DNA of 64,000 nucleotides from Duganella guangzhouensis. GTDB lineage: Bacteria > Pseudomonadota > Gammaproteobacteria > Burkholderiales > Burkholderiaceae_D. This document shows positions 62,224 to 64,000 of this stretch, piece after piece. The DNA lies in contig NZ_WKJK01000024.1 of the NCBI RefSeq assembly GCF_009674535.1, positions 32,154 to 96,153 on the forward strand, in the 5' to 3' direction. Under the pieces are notes generated by a model. That model saw only the letters and a program-made list of their open reading frames with translations. It did not search any database and was not told where the DNA came from. Each line of letters begins with the position of its first letter. The stretch's first letter is position 1. Made by a program: the position numbers and the translations under genes.

Positions 62224-62460
62224 ATGAAAAAAATTGACCTACTCAAAGCATTGACCATGTATGCCGACGACCAAGAAATCCTGGTAGAAGCGTTGGATGG
62301 TGGCTTTAATGACCCGGTAATCTACATTTCTGCCGTGCACGTACGACCAGGCCATGCGTTCAAGAACGCGACTGATTCGGAGTACCTATCTGGCTCCGCT
62401 GGAAGTAGCTTAGGAGCAGTAATCTTAGGCACTGCTCCCGGTTTTGCGCAGCTAGAATAG
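62224..62460 (+). CDS. Small island protein, paralogue of 57857-58093
   Basis: 78 aa, MKKIDLLKALTMYADDQEIL..., with VEALDGGFNDPVIYISAV and VILGTAPG. 55% identical over its full length to 57857-58093. Unknown function. It follows the YfjJ-like gene by 30 bp in the same direction and ends 1 bp before the convergent lipoprotein gene. No clear Shine-Dalgarno. Confidence 0.7.
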   Translation: MKKIDLLKALTMYADDQEILVEALDGGFNDPVIYISAVHVRPGHAFKNATDSEYLSGSAGSSLGAVILGTAPGFAQLE

Positions 62461-62461
62461 G

Positions 62462-63409
62462 CTATTTTTTACATCCTGCTTCCCACTCCTGCATGACGTC
62501 GTTCATGATTGGGGCATCCTCTCCATTTGCCTTGCGGAATGCCGCTACTTTAGCGTCGAAGCAAGCATTCTCAGAATCAGGATTGGACGGGGCAGGTGCT
62601 GCTACCTGCTCCACTCCATTCTTATAGACTTTTTCCTTGCAGATCACGTCTGCTGGATCATCTACCATCGCGGCGTAGAAGTACGTACCGCCTAGCTGCT
62701 GAGCCATTGCAGGGTAAACCTGTGCTTTTGCAAAATACGCCCTGCGCTTTTCGCCGGTAACAGCATCACTCAAGTTGCAAGTTTTCCATGTGCCGTCGTA
62801 AATACCGGCGACGTAATGTTCCTCATACGCGCCGGAGCGTGATACGCCAGTCTTACGCCCGTTTTCCCAAACCAAATCGGTGAGTAAAGTCTCGCCGGTA
62901 ATGTCCCAGAGCTTTTCTTCACCAACCTTCTGGCCTGCACTATAGTTGATGCGGCTGATGATTTTGCCAGTCTTAGGGTTATAGCGTTCCTCAACACCGT
63001 CCGGCATGCCGCCGTGAATTGTGGCGGCCATCATCAGGTTGCCGGTATCGGACGCCCACATTTTCAGAGCCCCATCGATCTGACCTTTGCTGTAGGTGAA
63101 TTCACCGATCTTCTTGCCATTGGCATCCTTGCACACGGCGGTCCCATCAAATTGACCATCGCTCACTGGCACCATACAGCTGCCTGCCCATGCGCCGTAC
63201 TGTGCGGCATATCGCTTGCCGACGTCGGTAACACCAACATTGGTCAGCGTGCCGTTAAACGGATCACTGGCGTCCTTCTTGTAAATCAGGCCTCGTTCAA
63301 CGTGCGCTTGCCGTGCGTCGATCTCACGGTTACAGCCCTGTAGCAAGATGATGCTCAACGATGCAACCACCACAGTGGCTAATTTCAATGGTTTCTTAGT
63401 TTGATGCAT
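62462..63409 (-). CDS. MORN-repeat (YwqK-like) lipoprotein
   Basis: 315 aa from the ATG at 63409. Lipobox LQGC near residue 26. Residues about 75-210 contain MORN-like repeats with the pattern G-x-F/Y-x-x-G (VSDGQFDGTAVCKDANGKKI, SKGQIDGALKMW, MPDGVEERYNPKTGKII, SAGQKVGEEKLW). The C-terminal part has paired Cys (KTCNLSD, VICKEK, NACFDAK, EAGCKK). Such repeats occur in YwqK-type proteins near polymorphic toxins, but no toxin is adjacent. Exported. Divergent from the XRE regulator. Confidence 0.75.
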   Translation of the reverse strand: MHQTKKPLKLATVVVASLSIILLQGCNREIDARQAHVERGLIYKKDASDPFNGTLTNVGVTDVGKRYAAQYGAWAGSCMVPVSDGQFDGTAVCKDANGKKIGEFTYSKGQIDGALKMWASDTGNLMMAATIHGGMPDGVEERYNPKTGKIISRINYSAGQKVGEEKLWDITGETLLTDLVWENGRKTGVSRSGAYEEHYVAGIYDGTWKTCNLSDAVTGEKRRAYFAKAQVYPAMAQQLGGTYFYAAMVDDPADVICKEKVYKNGVEQVAAPAPSNPDSENACFDAKVAAFRKANGEDAPIMNDVMQEWEAGCKK

Positions 63410-63485
63410 GGCGTTCCTTATTTTCGGGCGATCCCGGTCTTGGTTTGTTTGTTTGTGCAAGAAATTGTTTATTGGCAACCAAATC

Positions 63486-63500
63486 CTACCAATTCGGTAG
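63486..63500. promoter_or_regulatory. Candidate XRE operator
   Basis: CTACCAATTCGGTAG: CTACC and GGTAG arms around AATTC, in the 148-bp divergent gap between the MORN lipoprotein and the XRE regulator. Palindromes of this kind are usual targets of small Cro/CI-like repressors. Confidence 0.5.
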
Positions 63501-63557
63501 TATTTGTTCAAGCTGAAACGTGGACTATCTTTTCCTTTAGGTTCGGGAAATAGAAAC

Positions 63558-63866
63558 ATGTCTGTACTGGGTGATCGTCTAAAACAAGCACGTCTGAAAT
63601 GTGGACTGTCACAAGAGCAGCTTGGGCTTCAAGCTGGCCTTGAGGTTGAAAGTGCCAGCGCAAGAATGAATCGTTATGAACGTGGGACGAGGGTTCCTGG
63701 CGTCGAGCTGATGGAGCGGATCGGAAGTGTCCTCAATCTCCCACTGGCGTATTTTTACGCCGTAAGCGAGGACGAAGCGCGGCTGCTAGCTTTATTCCAT
63801 CGCATGCCTGAAGGGGACAAGCAGACGCTACTGCAAATGGCTGAGCAGTGTGCTATACCTCTTTGA
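63558..63866 (+). CDS. XRE-family (Cro/CI-like) regulator
   Basis: 102 aa from the ATG at 63558. HTH_3 at about residues 5-62: LGDRLKQARLKCGLSQEQLG, SASARMNRYERGTRVPGVEL, IGSVLNLPLAYFY. The C-terminal 30 residues are helical (EDEARLLALFHRMPEGDKQT), a common dimerisation tail. It is a single-domain phage- or plasmid-type repressor, probably controlling itself and the divergent lipoprotein gene via the palindrome at 63486. Its stop abuts the end of an insertion sequence. Confidence 0.9.
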   Translation: MSVLGDRLKQARLKCGLSQEQLGLQAGLEVESASARMNRYERGTRVPGVELMERIGSVLNLPLAYFYAVSEDEARLLALFHRMPEGDKQTLLQMAEQCAIPL

Positions 63867-63867
63867 C

Positions 63868-64000
63868 TGTCGCTGTTGAATTGCATTGAACTCTGACCCG
63901 GAATTTGCATTGAATTCCGACCCGCTCTTTTGATGTGATTTTTCAGCCAGTATACTGTCGTGATCTCCTCCGTTTCATGGGCTCAGTTGAGCTGTTTTTA
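63868..64000 (+). mobile_element. Left end of an IS21-like insertion sequence (cut by the window end)
   Basis: Two direct copies of a 20-nt repeat, TTGCATTGAA[C/T]TC[T/C]GACCCG, at 63881-63900 and 63905-63924 (two mismatches), directly after the XRE stop. Repeated terminal transposase-binding motifs of this type are typical of IS21-family ends. A TATACT -10 at 63951-63956 and no gene up to base 64000 fit the leader of istA, which would lie beyond the window. Family call is inference; the exact terminal base is uncertain (TGT at 63869). Confidence 0.55.

Overview
The window is a bacterial chromosome segment with a GC-rich backbone (about 1-54,900) and a clearly AT-richer accessory region (about 55,000-64,000). 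Gene content, the lengths and types of the families, the beta/gamma-type LexA boxes and the many glycine-zipper and OmpA-type envelope genes suggest a betaproteobacterium of the Oxalobacteraceae (Duganella/Massilia/Janthinobacterium group). This placement is inference from gene style, not a database match.

Layout. 1-3,340: tail of an RhlE-type RNA helicase, a long perfect hairpin, hydroxypyruvate isomerase, a lipoprotein pair and a DksA/TraR-like protein. 4,118-8,406: a four-gene signalling operon (degenerate EAL-REC-PAS protein, HDOD protein, histidine kinase, response regulator). 8,407-13,392: MtfA-like peptidase, winged-helix protein, OmpA-family porin, YihY/BrkB and an AI-2E-family permease. 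13,444-29,545: an envelope-stress neighbourhood (BON and glycine-zipper lipoproteins, small DUF3309/DUF5670 membrane proteins, OmpA and DUF4398 lipoproteins, ferritin-like protein, YqjD/YqjE-like proteins, patatin, AsmA, a Crp/Fnr regulator, a porin, a membrane protein of the misnamed site-specific recombinase family and a phospholipase D lipoprotein). 29,540-54,908: mostly metabolic and transport genes (phosphoesterase/DAG kinase/PAP2 operon, AI-2E permease, LysR plus oxidoreductase, AlaC, RhtA-like exporter, a large DUF748 protein, aminotransferase, serine hydrolase, PaoABC-type aldehyde oxidoreductase, a propeller-type two-component system, an epoxide-hydrolase-like enzyme with an SDR). 55,000-64,000: transposase remnant, unknown AT-rich genes, a tRNA-Ser 3'-end-like attachment core, a P4-type integrase with an AlpA and a YfjJ/YagK-like gene, a MORN-type lipoprotein, an XRE regulator and the beginning of an IS21-like element.

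The two most interesting signals are regulatory. First, six copies of a palindrome GTRCG-N4-CGYAC lie in the promoter regions of the envelope-stress genes. In every case a -10-like hexamer starts exactly 29.5 bp from the palindrome centre, which is the class II (-41.5) geometry of Crp/Fnr activators. A Crp/Fnr-type gene (21,701-22,420) sits in the middle of the set and has a site in front of itself, so this looks like a local envelope-stress regulon. Second, a 76-aa protein of unknown function at 32,117-32,347 is preceded by two tandem LexA boxes, marking it as a probable SOS-induced small protein.
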